A DNA stretch of 64,000 nucleotides from Synechococcus sp. CS-1330 (lineage in GTDB: Bacteria; Cyanobacteriota; Cyanobacteriia; PCC-6307; Cyanobiaceae): positions 1 through 64,000 of the forward strand of contig JAHLYR010000068.1 of the NCBI GenBank assembly GCA_025128025.1, read 5' to 3'. The translations under genes and the position numbers were made by a program. Every line of letters begins with the position of its first letter. The stretch's first letter is position 1. Below the pieces are notes generated by a model. The model made no database searches, was not told the DNA's origin, and worked only from the letters and a program-made list of their open reading frames with translations. Of the stretch, positions 28,876 through 37,348 are shown piece by piece.

Positions 28876-31557
28876 TCAGGCGGCTAAAGCGATTTCACTG
28901 CCAAGCTCGGCAGCCAGCGCCTGATAGTCATTCGGGTTGCAGGACAGCAGGATCAGTTGCATGCCGTGGTTGGCCCCTCGGCGCAGCATCTGCTGCAGCG
29001 CTTGCAGGCGCTGTTGATCGCTGTTGGTAAAGGCGTCGTCGAATATCAACGGCAGGCAATCGTCGTAGGCGGGTTGGAGCACCTCCGCTATGGCCAAGCG
29101 CAGGGCGGCGGCTAATTGTTCGCGCATGCCTCCACTTAGCTGCTCGAAGCCAAAGCGGTGTGGGCCCTGCTGAAGTTCGAAATTGCCAAACCCACTTTTG
29201 GGGTCAAAGTCCAGGCTTGCCTGGTGTCTGCCGTTTTGCAGGTAGTGGAGGTAGGGCCCAATGGCCTGCTCCAGCGGTTCGCTGTAGCGCTGGGAGAAAT
29301 CCTGGCGACTCTGGTGAAACAGGTTCTGCAACATCTGTAATGCATGGGTTTGGAGCTCCAGCGCCTCCAGATCTGCCTGGGCCGACTCCCAGGCGGCTTG
29401 GCGATGTTGCACCAATGCCGTTGGATCATCCGAGCTAAGAGTGAGGCAGCGCTGCTCGTTTTGGCCGCGGCTGGTGAGTAGGGCGTCTTTCTCGCCATCG
29501 AGTAGGCGTAGGCGCTGCTCGATGGCGCCGCCAGCTGGCAGCTTGTCGAGCATTTCCTTATCCAGGGCGGCCAACTCCACCTCCTGGATGAGCAGGGCCT
29601 GGCGGCTGCTGTTCACCGCATCAGTTAGTTGCTGCGCATCACCGTGACTGGCTTGTAGGGCTAGTTGGCGTTCCGCCAAGGTGCACAGGGATCCCGTGAG
29701 CTGCTCGAGGTTTCGCTCCAGCTCCTGGCTGGTTCGGTGCTGCTGCTCAAGTTGCTGGCGCCAGCTTGTGCGCTCGGCCTCGGCCTGCTGCTGCCTTTGG
29801 CTGAGCTCATTGGCTTGTCGCCGTAGCTCCTCGATCCAGGCCTCGAGCTCCGCGCGCCCCTGGGGCAGCTCGCCGCGTTCGGCCAGGCTCTGGCGCTGCA
29901 ATTGATGCTGTGCCAGCCGGCTGAGCAGGCGCTGACGCCTCGGCTCAAGGGCGGCGATCTGTTCTTCCAGGCGACTCCAGGGGATGGCGCTGGCCGCTTG
30001 GCGCAGGTTGGCCAGCTCCAGCTCCAGGGCCTGGCGCTGCTGGGCAATCACTTCTGCCGCTTCGCTATTGGCCACGCCAATGGAGGTCTGCAGCTCGCGC
30101 AGGGCCGCGCCGCTGTGCTGCAGGGCCGCTGCAGCTTGGGCGGTCGCCTCCCCTCCTCCAGGGCTGATGCGCAGCCGTACCCCGCAGCCCACAGCCAGCT
30201 CGGCGCTGCCATTGAGCTGAACCGTTCCCCCAGGGGATAGGGGCTGGCCGTCGAGGCTTACGGGTTGATCTGCGTCAATCAAACTGATTGCTGTTGCCAT
30301 GGCCTGGCTGCGGGCTTCGGCCTGGGCCCATTGCTGTTCAGCTTGCCGCAGGGCCTTCACCGCGGCGGCATCGATCGGGGCCAGCTGGGTAAGGCTCTGC
30401 TTGCACTGTTCCGCCTGGAGCTGGAGCCGCTGGAATTGTTGTTGATGCTCTAAAAGCTGCTGAGCCTCCCGCTCGAGGTTGGCTAGATCGAGCAGTTGCT
30501 GGGCCAGCTCGAGACGCTCGACCTGTTGCTGCTGCTGGTTTTTCAGCTCCTGGCAGGCCTGGTCTGAGCTTTGGCAATTGGCTTCCAAGCTGCGGAATTG
30601 CTGTTTCCGGCTGCTGCGTTGCAGCTGCCAGTCCTGCTGCTGTGCTCCAAGTTCGCCCAGCTGCCGCTGCACCGTTTGCAGCTGCGCCTGGGCCTGCTCA
30701 AGATTGCTCAGTTGCTGGCGCAGGGGTTCGATCTGGGCTCGCCGCAGCCGCACCTGGGCCTCCAGCTGGAGAGCGCGCTGCAGCTGCGGCCGCTCCTGGG
30801 CTTCGATCAATTGCAACCGTTCAGCTATTTGGCGCAGGTGCTCCATGGCCGCTTCCAGCTCAGCTTGGAGGGCTTGGGCCTGCTCCAGGTTCAGTAGGGC
30901 GTCTGAGCAGCTCTGGCGGGCCGCGGCCAGGGGGGAGCCGGCTTTTAGCTTGCCTGTGGCCGTGAACTGCTGGTCCAGCCGGATCTGCAGCTGCTCGCTG
31001 ACCAGGCGGTCGAGGGGGGATTCCAGGGCTGCGGCCGCCGCGCCCCGCTGCTGCAGTTGCTGAACGAGCTGTTCAACGTCGTAGGCCTCGCTGGGGCTGC
31101 CCAGCAGGTTGGTGCCGGCCTCCCCCTGGCGCACCCAGAGGTGGGCCCAGCGCAGCGGCAACTGACTGTGGCGCCTGCCCTCGATTGGCCCATCCACCCC
31201 CAGCAGACGGGCCAGCTGCTCCTCCGCCGCCGCCCCCCGCAGGGCCAGGCCAGCATCACTGCTGAGCTGGCAGGTGCCACTTGCCCCGGAAAAGCGCTTG
31301 CGTAGCTCCCAACGGGCGCCGGCCGCCTCAAAGGCCAGCTGCACCTCGGGCAGGCCGCTGTGCAGGCGGGAGCGCATTTCGTCTACCGCCCGGCCCGTGG
31401 CACTGGCCTTCAGGAACAGCACCTTGTGCAGGGCCTCCACCACCGTGCTCTTGCCCGCCTCGTTGGGGCCGCCTAGCAGGGTGAAGCGAGGATCAAACTG
31501 AAGCTCCAGCTGCTGGTGCAAGCGCACCTGGCGCAGGGTGGCGTGGAGCAGGCGCAT
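28876..31557 (-). CDS. SbcC/YhaN-like ATPase of the SMC/Rad50 superfamily
   Basis: ABC-type coiled-coil ATPase of 893 residues thought to work with the metallophosphoesterase gene just upstream in double-strand-break or hairpin processing. Walker A is GPNEAGKST (30-38). The signature LSGGMREQLAAALRLAIAE and Walker B LIFDDAFTNSD are in the last 120 residues. Between them is a Gln/Leu/Glu-rich coiled coil. No CxxC zinc hook is present; instead a short beta-rich insert (about 425-470, with VSLDGQPLSPGG and CGVRLRISPGGG) interrupts the coil. This points to the YhaN-like subgroup rather than canonical SbcC/Rad50. The low-complexity LQQLQ runs explain the many shadow frames. Confidence 0.85.
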   Translation of the reverse strand: MRLLHATLRQVRLHQQLELQFDPRFTLLGGPNEAGKSTVVEALHKVLFLKASATGRAVDEMRSRLHSGLPEVQLAFEAAGARWELRKRFSGASGTCQLSSDAGLALRGAAAEEQLARLLGVDGPIEGRRHSQLPLRWAHLWVRQGEAGTNLLGSPSEAYDVEQLVQQLQQRGAAAAALESPLDRLVSEQLQIRLDQQFTATGKLKAGSPLAAARQSCSDALLNLEQAQALQAELEAAMEHLRQIAERLQLIEAQERPQLQRALQLEAQVRLRRAQIEPLRQQLSNLEQAQAQLQTVQRQLGELGAQQQDWQLQRSSRKQQFRSLEANCQSSDQACQELKNQQQQQVERLELAQQLLDLANLEREAQQLLEHQQQFQRLQLQAEQCKQSLTQLAPIDAAAVKALRQAEQQWAQAEARSQAMATAISLIDADQPVSLDGQPLSPGGTVQLNGSAELAVGCGVRLRISPGGGEATAQAAAALQHSGAALRELQTSIGVANSEAAEVIAQQRQALELELANLRQAASAIPWSRLEEQIAALEPRRQRLLSRLAQHQLQRQSLAERGELPQGRAELEAWIEELRRQANELSQRQQQAEAERTSWRQQLEQQHRTSQELERNLEQLTGSLCTLAERQLALQASHGDAQQLTDAVNSSRQALLIQEVELAALDKEMLDKLPAGGAIEQRLRLLDGEKDALLTSRGQNEQRCLTLSSDDPTALVQHRQAAWESAQADLEALELQTHALQMLQNLFHQSRQDFSQRYSEPLEQAIGPYLHYLQNGRHQASLDFDPKSGFGNFELQQGPHRFGFEQLSGGMREQLAAALRLAIAEVLQPAYDDCLPLIFDDAFTNSDQQRLQALQQMLRRGANHGMQLILLSCNPNDYQALAAELGSEIALAA

Positions 31558-31559
31558 GT

Positions 31560-32759
31560 TTATCCCTGCAACTGGGCCACGGTCTGGTGCAGCTCGCTGA
31601 GGGCTAGACGCACCACCGTGGGGTCGGCGTTGCCAGGGTTCTTCAGGCAGCGATGCAGCTCTTGGGCAACCCGGGCAACCAGGGGATCGCCGGGGCGCTG
31701 GGTGAGCTCGGCTAGTTCGGCATCTCCGGGCGCCGCTTCACAGCGACCCCGCAGCTTCAGGCGCAACAGCTGGGCATCCAGGCGCTCCAGCAGTTCCGCG
31801 TAGCGGCGATGGCCAGCCAGGCTGAGGCTGCCGCCCACCTCCAGCAGCAGCAGGTCGCTGCCGATGCGCCCGCCAAGCAGGCTTTCCAGCTGAGCTTCGA
31901 GTCGCTCAAGATCGCTGTCTTGCTGCAGTTGGATGCGCAGGGGATGCCAGCTCAGCGCTCCGGTGGCTAATGGGCTCACCTGGGGCAGCACGCCCCGCCC
32001 AATCTGCACCTGCAACACCTGGCCGCAGCGGTAGTCAGCGCTGCGGGGAAAGCGATCTGCTTCGGGGGTGCCGCTGTACCAAACCTTCTCCGATACCCGT
32101 TTGAGGCCGTGCCAGTCGCCTAAGGCCACATAGTCAACATGCTCCAGCCAGGCCCCCTCCAGCCGCAGACGGTTGCTGGCATCGCCGGGGTTGTCGTCGT
32201 CTGGCTCGCCAGCGGCATCGAGGTCGGTGGCACCAAAGCCATGAACCGAGCCATGGGCGAGCACCAACCGGGGCTTGTTTTTAGGCAGCTCAGTCCAGTT
32301 GAGGCCGTTGAGCCAGCCGCAGGGATCGCTTGCATCAGTGCGACGCAGAAGCGGGCAGGGCAGTACCAGCACGCTCTCCAGTTCGATGGGTGTGGGCTGC
32401 AGCAACACCTGCAGGTTGGCGGCGCGGCGCCCCTGCTCCGCCTGGAAATAGGGCGTATGCCAGACGCTGCCTGGGGCACCGTGGTCGTGGTTGCCGGGGA
32501 TCACCAGCACGGCACAAGGGATCGCGCCGATGGCGGCACACACGGCACTCACATCCGCTGCTCCAGGGGTGGGTGAGTCGAATAGATCCCCAGCCACCAC
32601 CACCAACTCGGCTGCTGTGGCGGTGGCGTGGGTTGCGATTCGGCCGATTGCCTGGAGCCGCACCTGGCGCAGCAGGGCGCGTTTGTCTGGATCGCTGACC
32701 CGGGCGTAGGGCTTGCCGATCTGCCAGTCGGCGCTGTGCAGCAGGGTGACGGGTGGCAA
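31560..32759 (-). CDS. SbcD/YhaO-like DNA repair metallophosphoesterase
   Basis: Calcineurin-like phosphoesterase of 399 residues and the nuclease partner of the coiled-coil ATPase. Motifs for the two-metal centre are LLHSADWQIG (D-x-H replaced by SADWQIG), VVAGDLFDSP, VIPGNHDHG, LAHGSV and YVALGDWHG. The C-terminal capping region is less conserved. The downstream ATPase gene begins 2 bp beyond the stop. A fully polar divergent spacer separates it from the cytochrome gene. Probably cytoplasmic and active in recombination repair. Confidence 0.87.
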   Translation of the reverse strand: MPPVTLLHSADWQIGKPYARVSDPDKRALLRQVRLQAIGRIATHATATAAELVVVAGDLFDSPTPGAADVSAVCAAIGAIPCAVLVIPGNHDHGAPGSVWHTPYFQAEQGRRAANLQVLLQPTPIELESVLVLPCPLLRRTDASDPCGWLNGLNWTELPKNKPRLVLAHGSVHGFGATDLDAAGEPDDDNPGDASNRLRLEGAWLEHVDYVALGDWHGLKRVSEKVWYSGTPEADRFPRSADYRCGQVLQVQIGRGVLPQVSPLATGALSWHPLRIQLQQDSDLERLEAQLESLLGGRIGSDLLLLEVGGSLSLAGHRRYAELLERLDAQLLRLKLRGRCEAAPGDAELAELTQRPGDPLVARVAQELHRCLKNPGNADPTVVRLALSELHQTVAQLQG

Positions 32760-32847
32760 GGGGCTAGCCAGGACCCAGGTGGCGGCGTAAGACCCTGTTT
32801 AGCGCCTGCAGGCGCACACTGGAATCATCGATAGCAAGATTGCCAAG

Positions 32848-33213
32848 GTGCTGCAGAAGCTGTTGCGGGGGTTGGGGTTGGCCAGATTGGCCTTGTTAGC
32901 CGTGGTGATGGCGGCGCTGGTTATCAGCGCAGAGCCGGTCTGGGCTGCCCCTGCGGCGGATGGGGCAGAGCTGTTTACCAACCATTGCGCTGGCTGCCAC
33001 GTCAATGGCGGCAACATCATCAGGCGAGGCAAAAACCTGCACCTGGCGGCCCTGGAGCGCAATGGAATCGATGCTCCAGAGCGGATCGCCGCAATAGCCG
33101 CCGCGGGCCAGGGCCAGATGTCTGGCTATGCAGCCGTGCTTGGGGATGGGGGGGCAGAGGCGGTGGCCGCCTACGTGTGGCAGCAGGCCCAGCTGGATTG
33201 GCCCAAGGGTTGA
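32848..33213 (+). CDS. c6-type cytochrome (soluble class I cytochrome c)
   Basis: Exported 121-residue precursor with a signal peptide (LLAVVMAALVISAEPVWA, ending about 33). The heme motif is CAGCH in FTNHCAGCHVNGGN, the conserved FRAGKNL-like stretch is IIRRGKNLHLAALERNG, and the distal Met ligand is likely in GQMSGY. The C-terminal VWQQAQLDWPKG is family typical. It carries electrons between the cytochrome b6f complex and photosystem I or a terminal oxidase. Start is GTG. It diverges from the nuclease pair. Confidence 0.88.
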   Translation: MLQKLLRGLGLARLALLAVVMAALVISAEPVWAAPAADGAELFTNHCAGCHVNGGNIIRRGKNLHLAALERNGIDAPERIAAIAAAGQGQMSGYAAVLGDGGAEAVAAYVWQQAQLDWPKG

Positions 33214-33220
33214 ACTTGCT

Positions 33221-33487
33221 TCAGAAGGCCTGGATCCAGGCATACACCTGCACCTCAGTCCAGATGCCATTGCGCCAGTAGACATCTGCCTTGACAAGGG
33301 CTTCAACCTGCTCCTTGCTGCCCGCTTCGTAGATACCGAACACGTGGGTGCTGCCTTCGGTGGGGCCCAGGGTGATCAGGGTGCCGGCGTCCTTAAGGCT
33401 CTGCAGTCCGGCCAGGTGCTCCTCCCGATAGGGGTTGCGCTTTTCGAGGGCGTCATCGCAGTAGGTGCCCCAGAGCACGAAGCGCAT
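33221..33487 (-). CDS. YciI-family protein
   Basis: Small protein of 88 residues with the dimeric alpha-beta barrel fold of YciI: MRFVLWGTYCDDALEKRNPYREEHLAGLQSL, split here around RNPYREEHLAGL, and GPTEGSTHVFGIYEAGSKEQVEALVKADVY. The His in EEHL and the Asp in FVKADV-like position correspond to the family active-site pair, although its reaction is generally unknown. It ends 7 bp from the convergent cytochrome stop. Confidence 0.86.
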   Translation of the reverse strand: MRFVLWGTYCDDALEKRNPYREEHLAGLQSLKDAGTLITLGPTEGSTHVFGIYEAGSKEQVEALVKADVYWRNGIWTEVQVYAWIQAF

Positions 33488-33564
33488 GGTTTTGGGAGTG
33501 ATCGGGGCCTGACATTACGGGGTTACCGGCTTACTGGCTGCTGATCAATGGTGTTAAGAAAGGT

Positions 33565-33843
33565 GTGACAAATTTCCCAATTCACGTGCTGCGCTCCTGT
33601 CTCGTTCTTGCTAGTGCTGCCTTCTTCGCAGCTCCTGCCCAAGCCAACATGATGAAGCAGATCATCGTCAGCAAGTGCTCCAGCGCCATGCAGGATGACT
33701 TCAAGAAGGCAGGCAAAACACCACCTGCTGGCATGGTCGGCGAGACCTGTGGCTGCATTGCCGACGGCTACAGCAAAGGACAAAGCTTGGATCAGGCCAA
33801 GACCGTCTGCGTGAAGCAGTCAACTGCCAAATACAATCCTTGA
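33565..33843 (+). CDS. Hypothetical secreted Cys-containing small protein
   Basis: Not recognised. The 92-residue precursor (GTG start) has a signal peptide (LRSCLVLASAAFFAAPAQA). The mature peptide has KCSSAMQDDFKKAG, then CGCIADGYSKGQSLDQAKTVC, with four Cys. It resembles small periplasmic helix-pair proteins found in picocyanobacteria, with no assigned function. It overlaps the possible TTG start of the aminotransferase by 4 bp (33840-33843). Confidence 0.62.
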   Translation: MTNFPIHVLRSCLVLASAAFFAAPAQANMMKQIIVSKCSSAMQDDFKKAGKTPPAGMVGETCGCIADGYSKGQSLDQAKTVCVKQSTAKYNP

Positions 33844-35111
33844 GTCTTTGGGCTGTGAGCGATCCCGCTTACCCACTACCGGGCCCAAGCCAGCGGTTGG
33901 CGAAGGTACTCAGCCCAATTATTCCTGAGCTGGCTGCCCTGGTGCATCAGACCCCCGGCACCCTGTCGCTGGCCCAGGGCATGGTGAGCTGGGATCCGCC
34001 ACAGGGCGTAGCCCTTGCCGTGGCCGAGGCCCTGGCGACCGGGGGGCCAGCGCTGCACCGTTATGGGCCGCTCCAGGGTGATCCAGAGCTGCTGGCTGTG
34101 ATCACCGCCAAGCTCACCAGCGAGAACGACCTCGATCTCACTGGGGCTGAACTGCTGGTCACAGCCGGCAGCAACATGGCTTTCAACGCGGTAGCTCAAG
34201 TGATCGCAGCGGGTCCCCCCGGGGAACCCAGCGAGGTGATCCTGCCTGTGCCCTTTTATTTCAACCACGTAATGGCGGTGCAGCTGGCCGGAGCCGTGCC
34301 GGTACCGGTGCAGGCCGGCCTGATACCCGATCCCGAGAGGTTGGCGGCGGCAATCACCCCGCGCACCCGGGCCATCGTCACCGTGTCGCCAAATAACCCC
34401 AGCGGCGTGGTGATTCCGGCCCAGGTATTGGCGGCGATCAACCAGCTCTGTGCGTTGCACGGCCTGTTTCACATCAGCGACGAGGCCTACGAGCAGTTCG
34501 TTTACGGCGAGGAGCCCCACTGGAGCGCAGGTTCGCTGCCAGGCAGCGCCGCCCACACCGTGTCGCTGCATTCGCTGTCTAAGGCCTATGGCCTGGCGGG
34601 CTGGCGGTTGGGCTACATGGCCGTACCGCAGGCGCTGCTGCCTTCCTTGTTGAAGGTGCAGGACACGGTGCTGATCTCTCCGCCCCGACTCACCCAGCAC
34701 GCCGCCCGGGCCGCCCTAGCTGCCGGGCCGGCCTGGTGCGCGCCCCGGATTGCAGCCCTGGCGGAGCTGCGCCTGCAGCTGCTGGCTGCCGTGGCAGAGC
34801 AGCAGGCCCAGGGCTTGCCGGTGCGCTTGCTAGCCCAGCCCAATGGGGCCTTCTACGCCCTGCTGCAAGTTGCAGCGCCGTTGCCCTTCGCTGCGGACAC
34901 GCTGATGCGGCGGCTGGTGCTCGAGCACCGGGTGGCGACCCTGAGTGGCTGCAGCTTCGGGCTGGATTCCAGCGACACTGGTCCGGTGTTGCGGCTCAGC
35001 TACGGCCTGCTCGAAGCTGCGGATCTGGCTGAGGCCCTCGATCGGCTGTTCAGCGGTCTGCGCTGCCTGCTGGCTACAGCTGGCGGGCGTAGGCCGCGGC
35101 CACCGCGCTGA
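33840..35111 (+). CDS. PLP-dependent class I/II aminotransferase
   Basis: Aminotransferase of 423 residues in fold type I. Landmarks: TLSLAQGMVSWDPP at the N-terminal arm, VTAGSNMAFNAVAQVIA, the NNPSGVVIP (SPNNPSG) motif near 183-190, DEAYEQFVYG with the PLP-binding Asp/Tyr, and the Schiff-base Lys in SLSKAYGLAGWRLGYM (about residue 245). The C-terminal domain ends with LRLSYGLLEAADL. It probably transaminates an aromatic, aspartate-type or methionine-type substrate; the specificity cannot be read from motifs alone. The frame starts TTG; a GTG at 33855 is also possible. Confidence 0.88.
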   Translation: MSLWAVSDPAYPLPGPSQRLAKVLSPIIPELAALVHQTPGTLSLAQGMVSWDPPQGVALAVAEALATGGPALHRYGPLQGDPELLAVITAKLTSENDLDLTGAELLVTAGSNMAFNAVAQVIAAGPPGEPSEVILPVPFYFNHVMAVQLAGAVPVPVQAGLIPDPERLAAAITPRTRAIVTVSPNNPSGVVIPAQVLAAINQLCALHGLFHISDEAYEQFVYGEEPHWSAGSLPGSAAHTVSLHSLSKAYGLAGWRLGYMAVPQALLPSLLKVQDTVLISPPRLTQHAARAALAAGPAWCAPRIAALAELRLQLLAAVAEQQAQGLPVRLLAQPNGAFYALLQVAAPLPFAADTLMRRLVLEHRVATLSGCSFGLDSSDTGPVLRLSYGLLEAADLAEALDRLFSGLRCLLATAGGRRPRPPR

Positions 35112-35129
35112 ATAAATTGGTTGCCTCGC

Positions 35130-35717
35130 TCATTGACGCTCCAGCACCAGCATTCGATTGTTGGCCGGCAGGGGCAGATCGGCTAGGCGCTCGAGGCCGA
35201 GGTTTTGGGCTTGCTGCACCAGCTCACTGGCATCACGCACCCCCATGGCTGGATCGAGGCTGCGCAGGTGCTGGTCGAAGGCGGCGTTGCTGGCGGCAGT
35301 GTGAACGCCGCCGTCGTGGAAGGGGCCGTAGAGCAGCAGCAGCCCGCTCGGCCGCAACACCCGCGAGGCTCCGGCTAGTAGATGCGGTACGGCCGCTGCC
35401 GACATGATGTGGCAGGTGTTGGCGCTGAAAACAGCATCGAAGCCCTGGCGTGGCCACTGCCCAGCGTCCGTGACATCAAGGGCGATGGCGGGTGGCAGCG
35501 TGGGGCTCAGGACCTCCAGCTGGGCCTGCAGATCCATGAGGCTCTCTTGGCGTTCACTGGTCTGCCAGGTAATGCCTGCGATCTGCTGGCAGAAGAAAGC
35601 TGCGTGCTGGCCGCTGCCTGAGCCGATCTCCAGTACCTGGGCGTGGGCAGGTAGCCACTCTTTAAGCACAGCCAAGATCGGCCCTTTGTTGCGCTCGCAG
35701 GCGGGGGAAAACAGCAT
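35130..35717 (-). CDS. DUF938-family SAM-dependent methyltransferase
   Basis: Small methyltransferase of 195 residues. The start FSPACERNKGPILAVLKEWL is typical of DUF938. The SAM motif I is VLEIGSGSGQHAAFF (about 28-42), motif II ALDVTDAGQWP, and the FSANTCHIMS element, followed by GLLLLYGPFHDGGVHTAASN and RDASELVQQAQNLGL, are conserved. The family substrate is unknown. It is convergent with the aminotransferase and 30 bp from trpA on the same strand. Confidence 0.88.
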   Translation of the reverse strand: MLFSPACERNKGPILAVLKEWLPAHAQVLEIGSGSGQHAAFFCQQIAGITWQTSERQESLMDLQAQLEVLSPTLPPAIALDVTDAGQWPRQGFDAVFSANTCHIMSAAAVPHLLAGASRVLRPSGLLLLYGPFHDGGVHTAASNAAFDQHLRSLDPAMGVRDASELVQQAQNLGLERLADLPLPANNRMLVLERQ

Positions 35718-35747
35718 GAGGGGAAATCCCTGCAGCCTGATCGGGGC

Positions 35748-36575
35748 TTAAGCGTCGAGCCCGGCCCGCAGCTCGGCGCAGAAGCGCCCGGCCGCGGCGG
35801 CAACGTCGCCCTGCTGGCCATGGGCGGCCGCCATCACTTTCACTAGGGCACTACCCACAATTGCCCCATCGGCGCCCCAGTCGCGCACCTGGCGGGCTTG
35901 CTCGGGGTCGGAAATGCCAAAGCCCACGGCGATTGGCGTATCTCCCAGGGTCTTGAGCTGGCCCACCAGATCGCCCACCCGGGACTCAAGGTTTGTGCGC
36001 ACCCCGGTCACGCCGGTGACGCTCACTAGGTAGGTGAAGCCGCGGCTGGCCTGATGGATTCTTCCCATGCGCTCGGCTGGCGTGGTGGGCGCCACTAGCA
36101 GCACCAGATCGAGACCGGCAGCTGCTGCGATTGCTGAGAGTTTCTCGGCCTCTTCAAGGGGTAGGTCGGGCACCACCAAGCCGGCGGCTCCGGCGGCGGC
36201 GGCGGCGGCACAGAAGGCCTCCATGCCGCGGTTGAGCAAGGGGTTGCTGTAGGTGAACAGCACCACGGGCATGGTCAGTTCACCCTTGAGGGAGCTGAGC
36301 ATCTCCAGCACCCCGGCTGGAGTGGTGCGAGCCTTCAGGGCTCGGCTGGCAGCGGCCTGAATCACCGGTCCATCGGCCAAGGGATCGCTGTAGGGAATGC
36401 CTAGCTCCACCAGGTCGGCGCCGTTGGCCTGCAGGGCCAGCAGGCTGGCCCGGGTGTGGGTCAGATCCGGATCGCCCGCCATCAAAAACGGCATCAGGGC
36501 GCAACGTCCCCGTTGGCGAAGGGAGCTGAAACGCTGCTGGATTTTGGTGGGGGCGTTAGACACAGCAGCAGACAC
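35748..36575 (-). CDS. trpA: Tryptophan synthase alpha subunit
   Basis: TIM-barrel subunit of 275 residues that cleaves indole-3-glycerol phosphate and channels indole to TrpB. Motifs: [18 protein letters not shown] (catalytic Glu-containing [20 protein letters not shown]), [25 protein letters not shown] and [13 protein letters not shown] with the phosphate loop VGSALVKV. Catalytic Glu near ELGIPYSDP and Asp in PDLP are present. The frame starts with GTG. It follows ndhL and the DUF3007 gene, a gene order common in cyanobacteria; the trpB gene is elsewhere. Confidence 0.97.
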   Translation of the reverse strand: MSAAVSNAPTKIQQRFSSLRQRGRCALMPFLMAGDPDLTHTRASLLALQANGADLVELGIPYSDPLADGPVIQAAASRALKARTTPAGVLEMLSSLKGELTMPVVLFTYSNPLLNRGMEAFCAAAAAAGAAGLVVPDLPLEEAEKLSAIAAAAGLDLVLLVAPTTPAERMGRIHQASRGFTYLVSVTGVTGVRTNLESRVGDLVGQLKTLGDTPIAVGFGISDPEQARQVRDWGADGAIVGSALVKVMAAAHGQQGDVAAAAGRFCAELRAGLDA

Positions 36576-36604
36576 AGCAGCGAGAAGGGCTTCGGCCAGT
36601 GAGC

Positions 36605-36946
36605 CTATGCCTCGCCCTGGGGAGCTTCTGGCAGCTGGCCCGTTTCGCGCAGCAGTCGCTCCTGCTCTTCAGGGCTGAGGGCGTCAAACTTGCGCTGCAG
36701 AGCTTCAGTGGTGAAGGCGTCGTAGGCCTCGCGGTATTGGCGCCGCTGCTGGATAAAAGTCATCTTGCCTGTGACCACCCGAAATAGGTAGCTGCCCGTC
36801 CAGGCGAGTACCAGCACCATCAGCAGGGCAGAGGCGGCGATACCAGCAGAAAAGCCCTCAAAGCCCCCGGCCTGAAAAAGCCAATAACCGCCGCCGCCCA
36901 AGCCAAATACCCCTAAGGCCAGCAGCAGGGCCCGACCGTTGGTCAT
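36605..36946 (-). CDS. DUF3007-family membrane protein
   Basis: The 113-residue protein has two transmembrane helices ([19 protein letters not shown] at 6-24 and [21 protein letters not shown]) and a charged cytosolic tail with [35 protein letters not shown]. This is the cyanobacterial/plastid DUF3007 family, of unknown function, usually beside ndhL. The longer upstream frame is a shadow. Its ATG overlaps the ndhL stop by 4 bp, consistent with an NDH-1-related or thylakoid role. Confidence 0.85.
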   Translation of the reverse strand: MTNGRALLLALGVFGLGGGGYWLFQAGGFEGFSAGIAASALLMVLVLAWTGSYLFRVVTGKMTFIQQRRQYREAYDAFTTEALQRKFDALSPEEQERLLRETGQLPEAPQGEA

Positions 36947-37200
36947 GAGAGCACGTTGCCCTGGCCTGCCATGCGCAGGTTGATGAAGGGAGCAAACAAA
37001 ATCAGACCAGGGAAAAACAGAAATACCAGTCCGTAGACCCCGAAGCGCTCGAGCTTGCCCATCACTGTCCAACGCTTGATCATCCAGGCGTAGAGCAGCA
37101 GGGGTACAGCCACTAGATAGGTGCCTGCGATCAGGGCGTAGGCCACCAGAACCAGCAGCAGATCAGGTGAAACGGATTGAAGAAACCCGGGCAGCTGCAC
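36943..37200 (-). CDS. ndhL: NAD(P)H-quinone oxidoreductase subunit NdhL
   Basis: Thylakoid membrane subunit L of NDH-1, 85 residues. Two hydrophobic helices ([20 protein letters not shown] and [19 protein letters not shown]) flank the diagnostic [24 protein letters not shown]. The ending [10 protein letters not shown] is family typical. No ATG precedes the domain; the best start is GTG ([10 protein letters not shown]). The frame continuing further upstream runs antisense over the tRNA gene and is not coding. It is cotranscribed with DUF3007 and trpA. Confidence 0.9.
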   Translation of the reverse strand: MQLPGFLQSVSPDLLLVLVAYALIAGTYLVAVPLLLYAWMIKRWTVMGKLERFGVYGLVFLFFPGLILFAPFINLRMAGQGNVLS

Positions 37201-37241
37201 GGCAGACCTTCGTGTTGCCACCAATTTAGGATGGCCAGGCA

Positions 37242-37325
37242 GGGGGCATGGCGGAATTGGTAGACGCAGCGGACTTAAAATCCGCAGACGGCAACGTTGT
37301 GGGGGTTCAAGTCCCCCTGCCCCCA
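37242..37325 (+). tRNA. tRNA-Leu, anticodon UAA, no intron
   Basis: The acceptor arms GGGGGCA (first 7 bases) and TGCCCCC (before the discriminator A) pair exactly. The D-arm, anticodon stem GCGGA / TCCGC, anticodon loop cttaaaa with TAA at 37276-37278, a long variable arm of leucine type and the T-arm GGGGG-TTCAAGT-CCCCC are all visible. The CCA is not encoded. In many cyanobacteria this gene carries a group I intron inside the anticodon loop; here the loop is continuous. Confidence 0.97.
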
Positions 37326-37348
37326 TCGATTTTGGTTGGACTTGCCTC

